Source: JBJTUH01 sp044346175
Lineage (GTDB): Bacteria; Cyanobacteriota; Vampirovibrionia; Vampirovibrionales; JAJTHC01
Direction: 5' to 3'
Length of the DNA stretch: 64,000 nt
Assembly (NCBI GenBank): GCA_044346175.1
Contig: JBIIZQ010000009.1
Coordinates: 1-64,000 of the forward strand
Part shown: piece by piece, positions 52,001 through 61,050 of the stretch
How positions within the stretch are numbered: position 1 is the first letter of the stretch
Layout: every line of letters starts with the position of its first letter
Notes under the pieces: generated by a model
Told to the model about the DNA's origin: nothing
Seen by the model: the letters and a program-made list of their open reading frames with translations, nothing else
The model's database searches: none
Position numbers and translations under genes: made by a program

Positions 52001-52849
52001 ATGATGCACACATCAATAGAGCATTCGCAAGTTTTTACAAAGCCTGTAAAGCTTTCATCTCATTGGGTTTATCGTGCCAGTGAGTCAAGAGGGATGACGC
52101 AACTTTCTTGGCTTGAAAGCAAACACACTTTTTCATTTGGTTCGTACCATGACCCTGCTTGGCACCAATTTTCAGGATTACGGGTTATCAATGAAGATAT
52201 CGTGGCACCTCAACAAGGGTTTGGATGGCATGGGCATCAGCACATGGAAATTGTCACGTATGTATGCCAAGGTACTTTGGAGCATCAGGATAGTCTTGGC
52301 AATACAGGCGTGTTGCATAAGGGAAGCTGGCAGTACATGCACGCAGGAAAAGGCATTGAACACCGAGAATGGAACCCTGACCCCGAACAGCCAAGCCATT
52401 TTTTGCAACTTTGGTTGTATCCCCAAGACAAAGAAGCCCACACCACGCCGCACTACCAAGATGATTTGCCCGCACACGCTTGGCTTGAGACTGACCAATT
52501 GACGCTTAAGGCAGTGTTGTCAGGGAGTGGCGTAGCCGCTACACAGATGCACCACCAAGGCACTGTAGGTACCTTGGTGGTGTCTCCTGAGTCTTCCGTG
52601 TCACTTACAAAGGTTCATGAGACCCTTCAGCAGCACTTAAAGGGGATGGATATAACGCCTTCTAGGCTGTGGTTGCAAACCGTGCAGGGTCATGCAGAGC
52701 TTATGCTACAAGCTCCTGAAACCTTTGAAGAAGCCACTTGCACACTCAAGGCAGGCGATGGCTTAGGTTTACCCCTTGCAGACCTTGCTCATCTCACACT
52801 CCAAAGTGGTGAGACGGGTGGGGAATGGCTTTGGTTTGCCCTGTTGTAG
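52001..52849 (+). CDS. Pirin family protein (YhhW-like bicupin)
   Basis: 282 residues with two cupin halves. The N-terminal half has WLESKHTFSFGSYHDPAW, then GFGWHGHQHMEIVTYVCQG with the metal-binding His/His/His and, after it, a His/Glu position in GTLEHQDSLGN, and MHAGKGIEHREWNP; the order is that of E. coli YhhW, a quercetin 2,3-dioxygenase in vitro. The physiological substrate of such proteins is unknown. ATG-ATG at 52001 follows a near-perfect ribosome site, which settles the start although the frame extends to 51941. Confidence 0.92.
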   Translation: MMHTSIEHSQVFTKPVKLSSHWVYRASESRGMTQLSWLESKHTFSFGSYHDPAWHQFSGLRVINEDIVAPQQGFGWHGHQHMEIVTYVCQGTLEHQDSLGNTGVLHKGSWQYMHAGKGIEHREWNPDPEQPSHFLQLWLYPQDKEAHTTPHYQDDLPAHAWLETDQLTLKAVLSGSGVAATQMHHQGTVGTLVVSPESSVSLTKVHETLQQHLKGMDITPSRLWLQTVQGHAELMLQAPETFEEATCTLKAGDGLGLPLADLAHLTLQSGETGGEWLWFALL

Positions 52850-52928
52850 CTTAAGTACGCCAACCCTACGCCTGCAAAATATCCGAGAGCTTTAGCATCA
52901 GGGTGTTGAAGGGTTTTCTTGTCATACT

Positions 52929-53885
52929 TTACTCGTGGAGGTAGCCCCCGAAGGAAAGTAACTCTATAAACTGAAACACGCAAGCTTCAAGCCCTTCTTC
53001 AAGAGGGAGAAGGGTATCTTCAGGACGCTCATGATAAGCCACTCTGAATAGGCAAGGGAGTGTCTCGGGGTTAGAGGGTACATAGAGTGAACCTAATTCA
53101 AACGGAAGAACATCTTGAATGTCTAAACTCCCATTGACCTGATCCATCATCTCGGCGTAGTCGCCTCGTAATACCATGAGCCTTCCAGCAAAAAACGGGG
53201 CATGGCTTTCAGACATAGGAGGCGTGCCACCTGAAAAATACTGTTTTTGCCCTGCTTCACTCACAGAGGCATCTTCTTGAGGAATCACAAGCAGGGGTTT
53301 TGTATGAGGAAACCACATGAAGGTTAACTGATGCCACGCAAAGCGTAATACGGCAACGGAACAATCAGGGTCAATATCAAGGGCGCTGTAGCTTAGAGCC
53401 TCTCCTTCGTCTGTGTCTTGAAAGGCTTCATTGAGTTGCTGTTGGGCTTGGCATAGTGTTTTGAGTAATTCACGAAAGGCTTGCTCGGTACGACGTTGGG
53501 CAAGGCGTTGCAGACGCTGTTGCTCGGAAAGTTGGTGTGCAATTTGGATATATCGTGCTGCCTGAGTGCTTTGTTTTTCTTCAAAAAGCTGAGAAGCTTC
53601 TGAGGTAGGGTCGTCATAGCTGACATGTCCGTGCTGGGGGTCTAGCCCGTGGAGGTATTCGCTGATTTCTGTAGGTGTAAGTTCCTCAAGTTGTAAGGCA
53701 GGTGTTGGGGTGGCTGAGGTCGTACTCCGTTGACGTTGCGTACTGATGTGGAGAGGGGCTTGGCGAATATCCTGCCCGTAACCACGACTCAAACGCCCCA
53801 TGGCACTTCGTAGTTCAAACCCTGAGTCCATATTGTCATCATCCGACATGGCAGAGGACCATTGCATCATGGAAAGCATCATCAT
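52929..53885 (-). CDS. Hypothetical protein with central coiled coil
   Basis: No family was recognised. 318 residues. It starts ATG-ATG-ATG and has a disordered N-terminus, then a Gln/Arg-rich helix (YIQIAHQLSEQQRLQRLAQR) likely to be a coiled coil (about 115-165), then a mixed domain from about 170 with VAVLRFAWHQLTFMWFPHTKPL and MVLRGDYAEMMDQVNG, ending LLSFGGYLHE. No membrane segment. Context gives no clue. Confidence 0.6.
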   Translation of the reverse strand: MMMLSMMQWSSAMSDDDNMDSGFELRSAMGRLSRGYGQDIRQAPLHISTQRQRSTTSATPTPALQLEELTPTEISEYLHGLDPQHGHVSYDDPTSEASQLFEEKQSTQAARYIQIAHQLSEQQRLQRLAQRRTEQAFRELLKTLCQAQQQLNEAFQDTDEGEALSYSALDIDPDCSVAVLRFAWHQLTFMWFPHTKPLLVIPQEDASVSEAGQKQYFSGGTPPMSESHAPFFAGRLMVLRGDYAEMMDQVNGSLDIQDVLPFELGSLYVPSNPETLPCLFRVAYHERPEDTLLPLEEGLEACVFQFIELLSFGGYLHE

Positions 53886-54024
53886 AGTGGAAGTAAGCCT
53901 TTAAAAGACGAAGAGGATAGCACAGGCAAAGAAACACCTTCTTAGTTCAAGACCCCCAAACAGGAGGTCTGATTTTTAAGTAGTATTATCCTAATCTCTT
54001 TGCAGGAGCCGGGCATGAACTTAC

Positions 54025-54050
54025 TTTTAAAACTCCTCCTATTGGAGGAG
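54025..54050 (-). terminator. Terminator of the 389-residue protein gene
   Basis: On the minus strand CTCCTCC-AATA-GGAGGAG is followed by TTTTAAAAG. It starts 30 bases after the stop at 54080. The T tract is short. Confidence 0.65.
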
Positions 54051-54079
54051 ACGATGATGCACTATAAAAAAGAGGCTGT

Positions 54080-55249
54080 TCAAGAAGCTGAGACTGAGAG
54101 TGCTGCGGATGACGATGGCACGAGAGGGACTCGAGGATGTGGCTGTGTGAGGTCATGCCAGATGCCTTGTACAATATCTTTGCTGGTAAAGGCTAAGTTG
54201 ACTTCAGGTGCCCAGTTCATGGCTTGGTATAGAATAGGGCCTAGCACAGGTAACGGACGTAATAGCGTGCCGAGGAGTTCGATACTTTTCCAGAAAATCA
54301 TTTCGCATCCACCTCTCACTTGATAGTAAAGGGCTTTAAGGGGTTTGCCTTCGGCCATGGCCTCTGAGGCTTGGGCTGTCACAAGTCCCCACTGCAAGTT
54401 AGTGAGTCGGAGTCTACCCATACGCTCAGACAAGTTGCCTAGGGCTTGCTTGACCCGTCCTTTATGCTTGAGGTTTTCCAGTAAATTCAAGACAGGTTGT
54501 TGCTGCATGGCGTTACTTAATGAGGAGGCACGTTTAAGGATACTTGCACTTGCCTTTTGTTTGAGAAGTCGTGTAGGTTCAAAGACTTCCGCCATCTCGG
54601 AAATATTTTTAATGCCTGGTGCTTTTAGCATCCATTGCCCAAGGGTTAACACCTTTTTGTCAAAGTGCTTTACAAAAGTGGCATCTAAGGTACCATCGGC
54701 AAACTTACTGATTTCATCGGAAAGATGGTCAAGCTTTTCAGGATGGTCTTTCAATTCTGCAAGTCCGCCTTCATGGGGGAGTGCTAACACCAAGCGGGAA
54801 AGTTGCGTAAGATGCTGGGCTTCTGCTTTTTTTGGGGTTCCCCAATGAATCAGCTTGTTGCCCATGGGGGCGCAAATATAGGGTAGTGGTAAGGTGAGTG
54901 CAAGGGTTACAGGCAGGGGTAAAGGGGTAAACGCAGCGGCAAACGGGAGGATGGTTTTTACGCCAAAACCAGAAAGAATCAGCCCTTCCCGTCCCATTTG
55001 CTCTAGGAGGGTCATGCGTTGGCGTTGCGCTTCTGCTTGGTGACGATGGGGCTTGTGGGTATGGGCATGAACCGATGGTGTCTTCTCGGTTTTTTCAACC
55101 CCTTGAAGGGTGAGGGTATCGGATGAAACCTCATGCTGTGGTTCGTTTCCCTCATGGGGGTGCGTGGCTTCACCTAAACGAAGCTTAGGTTTTAAGGTCG
55201 GCAGGTCTTTGGCGTGTAATCCATTATCGTATCGAAGCGTTACTGTCAT
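54080..55249 (-). CDS. Hypothetical membrane protein, 389 residues
   Basis: No family was recognised. The N-terminal 90 residues are polar. One hydrophobic region at about 95-135 (LILSGFGVKTILPFAAAF then LPVTLALTLPLPYICAPMG) could form two membrane helices. The remainder is helical and basic, with repeated leucines, and a late segment SIELLGTLLRPLPVLGPILY (about 331-350) may also enter the membrane. The end is Ser/Ala-rich. In shape it resembles the pair at 1.1-3.2 kb, though no clear sequence match was found by eye. Confidence 0.6.
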   Translation of the reverse strand: MTVTLRYDNGLHAKDLPTLKPKLRLGEATHPHEGNEPQHEVSSDTLTLQGVEKTEKTPSVHAHTHKPHRHQAEAQRQRMTLLEQMGREGLILSGFGVKTILPFAAAFTPLPLPVTLALTLPLPYICAPMGNKLIHWGTPKKAEAQHLTQLSRLVLALPHEGGLAELKDHPEKLDHLSDEISKFADGTLDATFVKHFDKKVLTLGQWMLKAPGIKNISEMAEVFEPTRLLKQKASASILKRASSLSNAMQQQPVLNLLENLKHKGRVKQALGNLSERMGRLRLTNLQWGLVTAQASEAMAEGKPLKALYYQVRGGCEMIFWKSIELLGTLLRPLPVLGPILYQAMNWAPEVNLAFTSKDIVQGIWHDLTQPHPRVPLVPSSSAALSVSAS

Positions 55250-55550
55250 AAAACCTTAAACCCCTAGCCTTCAATCGTGCAAGTTTCAAAAAGTATTTTA
55301 TTGAGCGTTTTTATTTGCTATAAGCCTATGGCGATAGGCTAAAGCCTTGGTGATGACACTAAGAACCCTTCACTACTGGCTATTGTAGCAAGTGCCTAAA
55401 CACCCATACCTAGAAGTCAATAGACATTGCGTCTATCATATCAGATTGAAGCCACCTCAAGGTAATTTTAATCCCCTGAAGTGGTTTCTGTTACAACATT
55501 GTTACATGCACTGCGATGTACGCTTGGGTATCTATCTTATCAGGCTGAAT
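55250..55550. other. Intergenic region with a perfect small hairpin
   Basis: AGCCTAT-GGCG-ATAGGCT at 55323-55340 lies between two minus-strand genes and may end the transcript of the 139-residue gene or act in the leader of the next. No gene seen. Confidence 0.5.
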
Positions 55551-55970
55551 TTAAAAAGGCAGTTTTTGAATAAATCTGAGGAAAGGTTTTATGATAGGGT
55601 TTGAGGCATTGATTTTACTGTCAACCTTGCCGATAGCTTCTGCGAGTGTTTGTGGGTTTAAGTACTTAGGGGCTTCTAGGATAGTTTTAGCTACTTTCGA
55701 GCTGTCATCTAACCGCCACAGCATGCCATGAGCTACGCCTTGTTTAAACAATCTTACGACACTCCTCCTAGGCACACGGTTCCCTTCAGCGGTTAATTTG
55801 GCTGCTTCAACAGGTAAGTCTCGACCAAAATAATTACGCCCGTGTGATTGTACCATACGTTTTAATGGGGTGGTTACACCTTCTTTAGCTTCTTGCTTGA
55901 CTGCTCTGGAGAGTGTATGGGCTGTAGGTGGGAGTGCTTTGAGAAATGCACGACGTGTGACAGGTGCCAT
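55551..55970 (-). CDS. Hypothetical basic protein, 139 residues
   Basis: No family was recognised. The start MAPVTRRAFLKALPPT contains TRRAFLK, identical in form to a twin-arginine export motif, but the following residues are not hydrophobic enough for a signal peptide. The rest is basic and helical (VPRRSVVRLFKQGVAHGML, NPIIKPFLRFIQKLPF). Lies alone before tRNA-Ser(GCT) in the opposite direction. Confidence 0.5.
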   Translation of the reverse strand: MAPVTRRAFLKALPPTAHTLSRAVKQEAKEGVTTPLKRMVQSHGRNYFGRDLPVEAAKLTAEGNRVPRRSVVRLFKQGVAHGMLWRLDDSSKVAKTILEAPKYLNPQTLAEAIGKVDSKINASNPIIKPFLRFIQKLPF

Positions 55971-56178
55971 CCGTTTTTAAGTCCTTATTTTATGCTGATT
56001 AAAAATGCTCATTAGGGAGGTATTCTAATAAACGACTTTTAAGTGCCATAATTGATTGTTCCTATTTTCATCATTGATACACCATTTAAAGTAAATTTAA
56101 GTTTCTCATCGTAGTCCCCTCTTGCAGTAAAAGTTTTTTTTCGTTATATATAGAGATAGCTTCTAGTACTCTTGTTTT

Positions 56179-56268
56179 GGGGAGATGGCTGAGTGGTCGA
56201 AAGCGGCTTCCTGCTAAGAAGTTATAGGGCCAAAAGTTCTATCAAGGGTTCGAATCCCTTTCTCTCCG
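56179..56268 (+). tRNA. tRNA-Ser (GCT)
   Basis: Class II tRNA with acceptor GGGGAGA paired to TCTCTCC (one G-T), anticodon stem around loop CTGCTAA (anticodon GCT), a long variable arm TATAGGGCCAAAAGTTCTAT and T arm AAGGGTTCGAATCCCTT. The CCA end is not encoded (GCAC follows), unlike tRNA-Ser(GGA) in this window. Confidence 0.95.
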
Positions 56269-56270
56269 CA

Positions 56271-56311
56271 CAGCCCGTCAAGTCATTGACGGGCTGTTTT
56301 TTGTTTTTTTT
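56271..56311 (+). terminator. Intrinsic terminator after tRNA-Ser(GCT)
   Basis: CAGCCCGTCAA-GTCA-TTGACGGGCTG followed by TTTTTTGTTTTTTTT: a textbook terminator three bases after the tRNA. Confidence 0.95.
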
Positions 56312-56404
56312 AAGTGCTTTTGCTACACTGATGCAAGGCTTGTTGCCTTGTTCAAAACCTTTTATGACCTCTTGTTTTCTCACCATGCCAAAGGGCTTTC
56401 TATC

Positions 56405-57253
56405 ATGATGATGCTTTCTTCCTCTTCTTGTTCTGTAGCACCTTGTGACCCTCAAGTAGATACCCAAGCTTGTCTTAAAGGCTTATTGGCTGGGCAAACG
56501 GGCTTGATTATGGGTGTGGCACACCAAACCAGTATTGCTTGGGCGATTGCACGTGCTTTAGATGCTGCGGGTATGCGTCTTGCGTTTACTTACCAAGGAG
56601 AGCGCTTGGAAGAAAATGTCCGTAAACTTACGGCAACTTTGGAAAATGCGATTGTGCTTCCTTGTGATGTCACCAAAGATGAGGATGTCACTGCGTTATT
56701 TGAACAACTCCAAGCAGAGTGTCCTAACGGCTTGAATACAGTGGTACATAGTGTGGCATTTGCCAATAAGGAAGATTTAGCAAATCCTTTTGTGCAAACC
56801 AGTCGGGATGGCTATTTATTGGCTCAAAATATTAGTAGCTACTCCCTCACTGCGGTTACTCGTGCCGCATTGCCTTTAATGGAGCGTGCTGGGGGGGGGA
56901 GTGTCATTACCCTGAGTTATCTAGGGGGTGAGCGTGTGGTTAAAAATTATAATGTCATGGGTGTTGCAAAAGCCGCCCTTGAAATGAGCGTACGTTACTT
57001 AGCTGCTGACCTTGGTGAGAAAAACATCCGTGTGAATGCTATTTCTGCGGGTCCTATTAAAACATTGGCTGCTCGTGGTATTTCTGGTTTTTCAACCATT
57101 ACCGACCACATGAAGCAAGCTGCCCCCATGCGTCGTAATGTGGATGCCATGGAAGTAGGCAACACCGCCTTGTTCTTGGCTTCTCCTCTCTCAAGCGGTA
57201 TTACAGGAGAGGTCATTCACGTTGATGCGGGTTTCCATTGCGTAGCATACTAA
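56405..57253 (+). CDS. fabI: Enoyl-[acyl-carrier-protein] reductase (NADH)
   Basis: FabI performs the last reduction of each fatty-acid elongation cycle. Motifs: LIMGVAHQTSIAWAIARAL (cofactor loop), FTYQGERLEE, VVHSVAFA, and the catalytic Tyr-x6-Lys in YNVMGVAKAALE with SYLGGERVV before it; RVNAISAGPIKTLAA and ITGEVIHVDAGFH complete the fold. The protein starts at the triple ATG 56405 with about 25 extra residues before the conserved core; the frame opens at TTG 56348. Target of triclosan in other species. Confidence 0.95.
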   Translation: MMMLSSSSCSVAPCDPQVDTQACLKGLLAGQTGLIMGVAHQTSIAWAIARALDAAGMRLAFTYQGERLEENVRKLTATLENAIVLPCDVTKDEDVTALFEQLQAECPNGLNTVVHSVAFANKEDLANPFVQTSRDGYLLAQNISSYSLTAVTRAALPLMERAGGGSVITLSYLGGERVVKNYNVMGVAKAALEMSVRYLAADLGEKNIRVNAISAGPIKTLAARGISGFSTITDHMKQAAPMRRNVDAMEVGNTALFLASPLSSGITGEVIHVDAGFHCVAY

Positions 57254-57287
57254 GTTTCATTTCTCTCAAAACTTCAAAATGACCTAC

Positions 57288-57328
57288 CAAAAGGCTCTTT
57301 GTTGCTTTACAGCGATAAGAGCCTTTTG
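57288..57328 (+). terminator. Hairpin terminator after fabI
   Basis: Arms CAAAAGGCTCTT (57288-57299) and AAGAGCCTTTTG (57317-57328) are exact complements with a 17-base loop, 34 bases after the stop. Confidence 0.75.
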
Positions 57329-57500
57329 TAACAACCTTCCCCCTTGGGCTATGCTAACTGCTATGGTGGGTCGAACTGATACTAAAAGTGTCTTGAATGT
57401 TCTTGTTGTTTCAGTCCTAAACGACTAAGCACGACCCTTTAAGATAATATTGAGCGTGGTTCTTATAAAAAGTCTCTTCGACCTAGGTAATGTGCTATCT

Positions 57501-57731
57501 ATGATGATGATGAGTGATATACAGAGACAGCATATGATGACCAAGCATCGTTTTCATCGTTCAGAACAAACACGTGAACAACGACTGGCTAAGCAGGTTC
57601 ATGGACATTTGCACGATGAGGTGAGTTTACAGGAATGCTATACACGTAATCGTAAAGAAGTGTGCAAAGAGGAACCTCGGAGTTTGGCCAGTGTCCTTGA
57701 AGCCCGTATCAAGTTGAAGAACATGCGTTAA
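57501..57731 (+). CDS. Small basic hypothetical protein
   Basis: 76 residues from four consecutive ATG codons at 57501. Very basic and His-rich at the start (MTKHRFHRSEQTREQRLAKQ) and ending EARIKLKNMR. No family was recognised. The frame opens earlier at 57450, but the ATG run is the likely start. It could be a small nucleic-acid-binding or regulatory protein; there is no direct evidence. Convergent with the csrA operon. Confidence 0.45.
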   Translation: MMMMSDIQRQHMMTKHRFHRSEQTREQRLAKQVHGHLHDEVSLQECYTRNRKEVCKEEPRSLASVLEARIKLKNMR

Positions 57732-57762
57732 TGTCGGTGTATACGATGGGGTCTGGTGAAAC

Positions 57763-58878
57763 TTAACGCAGACTTTGTAGATAACTGAGAGCCTCAATAG
57801 CATTTGCACGTGTGAGTGGTTTAAAGGGATGTAAGCCTTTCTGAAGGAGTGCTTCCGTACCGCCCTCTTCTGAACCAAGGAGTGCCTCAAAGGCTCCCAT
57901 ACGGTAGCAATGCGCCAGCTTTTGTTGGGCTTGAAAGTCTTGTCCTACTGCCGTATAAAAATCAGGAATAGCTGTTACGGTCTCTTCACTTTTGGCACTT
58001 GGGGGTTTGCTACTTTCAATAAAATCTAACTGTTCATCAAAGCTTAGCTTAATGGCTAGGGTTATTTGGTGGGTACGTTGTAGTTGAACTATCACACTGT
58101 CGCAGAATTTGAGTCGATTTAAGGGTGCGGGTAAACCCTGCCCCACGCCTGGCCAGTGTTGATTGAAGTGTTCCCATTCAAGGTCTGTTAGGGGGGCTTC
58201 TGGACGAAATAAGTACCCTTCGGGGGTATTGTCTTCAGGATGAAGCGTGAGCCACCCTTGGGCAAAGGCACGTTTCAGTGAGCTTTTGAGTGCTGACCAT
58301 TGAGGCGTGTTGATGTCTCGGTATGGCAAGCGGTACTTTTCCCAAGCATACCAAGGGGTATGGGCTTCATGAAGTGTGGGAATGAGGGGGGCGAGCTTAA
58401 TGCCTGTTTGGGTGGCTGAATCTATATGAAACATCCCATCGAGTCCTTTACTGAGTCGGAACTCGATCCAACGACAGATGCCTTCAATGCTTTGGGCTGC
58501 CCAATGAGCCGTTTTTTCAAAATAATACCTGAGCCAGCCTAATGTCCCTGAGGGTTCAGTGACTGGGCTGGAAGAAAAGGGTTTACTTGCTTGGTGGGTA
58601 TTTGGCTTGGGATGAGGCAATGGGGATGGTTTTTGCTCAAAAAACCATGCTTGGTATTGGTCGTAGGCGGCATCCCGTACGTCAAGTAACATGCTTGTCA
58701 GGGTTTGCCAAGGGTTGACGGTTTCCGTAGAGGAGACTTGCGTATTTTGTGAGGTTTGGCATCCTTGGAGCCATAGTACAAGAGATACCATGAGTAGTGT
58801 TTTGAATAACACGTGTTGTGGTACTGTCCCTTTTGGGTACAGGCGGGACAACCCTTGCATGAAACCTTTAGGACTCAT
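57763..58878 (-). CDS. Lipoprotein of unknown function
   Basis: 371 residues. A signal peptide (about 25-40, LFKTLLMVSLVLWLQGC) ends in a lipobox LQGC, so the protein should be lipid-anchored in the envelope. The body has no recognised domain; the C-terminal GLHPFKPLTRANAIEALSYL resembles half of an S-layer homology motif. The ATG at 58878 overlaps the csrA stop; the ATG at 58860, after AAAGG, is probably the one used. Third gene of the fliW-csrA operon by position, which hints at a cell-surface or motility role. Confidence 0.7.
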   Translation of the reverse strand: MSPKGFMQGLSRLYPKGTVPQHVLFKTLLMVSLVLWLQGCQTSQNTQVSSTETVNPWQTLTSMLLDVRDAAYDQYQAWFFEQKPSPLPHPKPNTHQASKPFSSSPVTEPSGTLGWLRYYFEKTAHWAAQSIEGICRWIEFRLSKGLDGMFHIDSATQTGIKLAPLIPTLHEAHTPWYAWEKYRLPYRDINTPQWSALKSSLKRAFAQGWLTLHPEDNTPEGYLFRPEAPLTDLEWEHFNQHWPGVGQGLPAPLNRLKFCDSVIVQLQRTHQITLAIKLSFDEQLDFIESSKPPSAKSEETVTAIPDFYTAVGQDFQAQQKLAHCYRMGAFEALLGSEEGGTEALLQKGLHPFKPLTRANAIEALSYLQSLR

Positions 58879-59620
58879 ACCCTGTTTGACGCTTCGAGTC
58901 AGAGGCTTTGTCGATTTTATGACGCTGTGGTTGTGCGCGTTTTGGAAGTTGGGTTTTAATACCTGGTGTATTTACAGGGGTTTCATGTGTGGATTGTACT
59001 TGAGGTTGTGTGGCGGGTTGTGTGGCACTTTTTGCTTGGCTAAGATTGGCTAAAATTTGCTCTCCAAGGACTTCCCCTAGTACTTCATGAAGTTGCTCCA
59101 AGGTAATCATCACCTGAGGTGCTGATGAGGCGTTTGGTGAGGTTGTCTGGGTGGCTTCGTGTTGAGGAATGGCTTGGTTAGAGGTATCTCCTGAGGATAT
59201 ATCTCCTGAGAAACGTGAGTGATTTTTCTCTTGCTTTGTTCTGGGAGCAGATACAGATGACGTGATGGCATTCATTTGCCCTGAGGATTGTTGTAGTTCT
59301 AGGGGTTGTAAATGAGAGGCAATACGAATGGGAGGGTGTTCGGCAGGGGCTTGGGACTCTTGCCGATGCTTTGCCCAGTGTGATGAAAGTTGTGCCAAAG
59401 CATGGGTTTCGTTATAGGTATGGTGTTCAACCCCCCCAGGGACTTTAGAAATTTGGTTTGCTTCACTAAGGTCTTGGTATAATTCTTCTCTCAAGACAAC
59501 CACGTGCTTAGGGGCATCAATCCCGATGCGAATCGTATCCCCACGACATTCCAAAACGGTAATGAGGATGTCTTCAGCGATACGAATCTTCTGTCCTGAT
59601 TTTCGACTAAGGACCAACAT
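58868..59620 (-). CDS. csrA: Carbon storage regulator CsrA with a long C-terminal extension
   Basis: Residues 1-50 are a complete CsrA: MLVLSRKSGQKIRIAEDILI, GDTIRIGIDAPK and VVVLREELYQ, with the RNA-contacting Leu4 and Arg44 in place. CsrA dimers bind GGA motifs in mRNA leaders. The usual protein has 60-75 residues; this one continues to about 250 with a Gln/Ser/Thr/Pro-rich extension that includes one possible helix (ITLEQLHEVLGEVLGEQILA) and a basic tail. The frame is unbroken, and codons in the extension look like those of neighbours. ATG 59620 is preferred over GTG 59623. fliW is just upstream, matching the FliW-CsrA partner switch of flagellated bacteria. Confidence 0.93.
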   Translation of the reverse strand: MLVLSRKSGQKIRIAEDILITVLECRGDTIRIGIDAPKHVVVLREELYQDLSEANQISKVPGGVEHHTYNETHALAQLSSHWAKHRQESQAPAEHPPIRIASHLQPLELQQSSGQMNAITSSVSAPRTKQEKNHSRFSGDISSGDTSNQAIPQHEATQTTSPNASSAPQVMITLEQLHEVLGEVLGEQILANLSQAKSATQPATQPQVQSTHETPVNTPGIKTQLPKRAQPQRHKIDKASDSKRQTGYES

Positions 59621-59750
59621 CACAGCACATCACTTTCTTTTAACGGTGCTAAACCATATGTTTATTTAAAAGAGGCTAATTTCAATGGGTGGGGTGTCTT
59701 GTACATTCAATAAGCAAGCCACGTACGATGTCATCACGGTATGTTTATTT

Positions 59751-60683
59751 TTAAGTATTCACAACATCTTTCATGTAACTCAGTAAATCGCCACGGATGG
59801 GGAGGCTATCGTCTTGTAATACAACCTGACCACCAATACGTTCTTTTTGATTGATAACCAGTGGGGCTCGGAGGTTAATGCTTGGTTTCTCGGGGCTGTG
59901 ATGAGGAATGTTGACAATACACAACACAAGAATATAATTTTCAACGGGTTCAGGAAGATGCTCCAAGTGCAAGGCACTTACGATATCATCTTGAATACTG
60001 AACTGGTATGGAATGTGCCATAATACGGGGTGGGTCACCACAAAGGCAATATCGCCATCTTCCACTGATTGGAGCCAGAAAAAAGGTGAATCCCCCTCGG
60101 CTTGGTGAGGTAACAAAATGAATTGTTGTAAGTCTTCAAAGCCTAGGATAGGAAGTTTGAGTTCAATCACATCTTTGGTTTCAATGGTCAGTTCCGAAAA
60201 ACGGCTTGTATTTACTGTTAAAAATTTGTGGGCATCTATTTGTGCTGTATACCTGTCTATCATGGTGTCTGTCGCCACAGGCACAAAGGTTTGTGAGGGG
60301 GAGGGCGATGCTTGAGGTGGCTTATTTTCGGAGAGATTGCCTTGTGTTTCAGGAATGAGCATGGCTTCAGTGAGTACTTCCATTGGCGTGCTTGAGGTAA
60401 CAGGGCTTGAAGTTCCTTGCGAAAGAGAATGAGGCGTAAATGGTTTGTGTGAAGGCATCATGGCCACAGGGAAAACCTCCGAGCTTGTCGAATGGGATAT
60501 CGGTTGGGATGAAAAGCTTGTGATGTCTGTAGGTGCTGAGAGTTTGTGCAGGGCTGTGCCTTCATAGGCCTCAGGGTGTAAGCTCATACTGGCACCCATG
60601 GGCATGTCGTCGTAAAGCATGTGTTCGGGTGAAGCGACCATGTTTGGGACACCAAGGGTGGATGGGGTAACAGTTTCAGACAT
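59751..60683 (-). CDS. fliW: Flagellar assembly factor FliW with a long N-terminal extension
   Basis: The last 150 residues are FliW: KLPILGFEDLQQFILLP, PFFWLQSVEDGDIAFVV, YILVLCIVNIPHH, INLRAPLVINQKERIGGQVV and the terminal LPIRGDLLSYM. FliW binds flagellin or CsrA and so frees flagellin mRNA when filament subunits are used up. About 150 residues precede the domain, rich in Ser, Thr, Pro and Met, with no signal peptide; normal FliW has about 145 residues in all. ATG 60683 has GGAG eight bases upstream, formed by the codons after the earlier ATG 60698. First gene of the fliW-csrA-lipoprotein cluster. Confidence 0.92.
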   Translation of the reverse strand: MSETVTPSTLGVPNMVASPEHMLYDDMPMGASMSLHPEAYEGTALHKLSAPTDITSFSSQPISHSTSSEVFPVAMMPSHKPFTPHSLSQGTSSPVTSSTPMEVLTEAMLIPETQGNLSENKPPQASPSPSQTFVPVATDTMIDRYTAQIDAHKFLTVNTSRFSELTIETKDVIELKLPILGFEDLQQFILLPHQAEGDSPFFWLQSVEDGDIAFVVTHPVLWHIPYQFSIQDDIVSALHLEHLPEPVENYILVLCIVNIPHHSPEKPSINLRAPLVINQKERIGGQVVLQDDSLPIRGDLLSYMKDVVNT

Positions 60684-61050
60684 GCGAAATATCTCCATCG
60701 AGAAGGACGACTATGAGCATTCAGTGACGTGGTGGCCGTACACAGAGGCAAACACGCCTCCCAGTAGGTCCTTACATACGTACTTCAATGACACCTGAGG
60801 ATGTCTTACCCTACACTGTAACCAGCCATGGCGGGTTTTCCTATACGGTGAGGGTGAACTTCATCTAAATATAGGAGTGCCTTGATAGATAAGGACTTGG
60901 CATCGAGGGGAGGGTATTTTAAGTGGTCAAAATGACAAACCTATAGGGCTTCTTTTAAACAAAGAGGCATGTTAAGCTTGAGGAGTGCCTTGATGTTTCT
61001 ATTGTTGTCTGTGTTTGCCAAGGTGGTACGTCTTTAAGGTGGTATGTCTG
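60684..61050. other. Intergenic region between divergent genes (about 370 bases)
   Basis: It should carry the promoters for fliW-csrA and for the Sel1 gene. No gene and no clear hairpin was seen. AAGGTGG before ATG 61051 is the ribosome site of the Sel1 protein. Confidence 0.45.

Noticed and set aside
55935..55970. TRRAFLK twin-arginine motif at the start of the 139-residue protein
   Set aside because: The motif fits and tatA is present in the window, but no hydrophobic region follows, so export is not supported.
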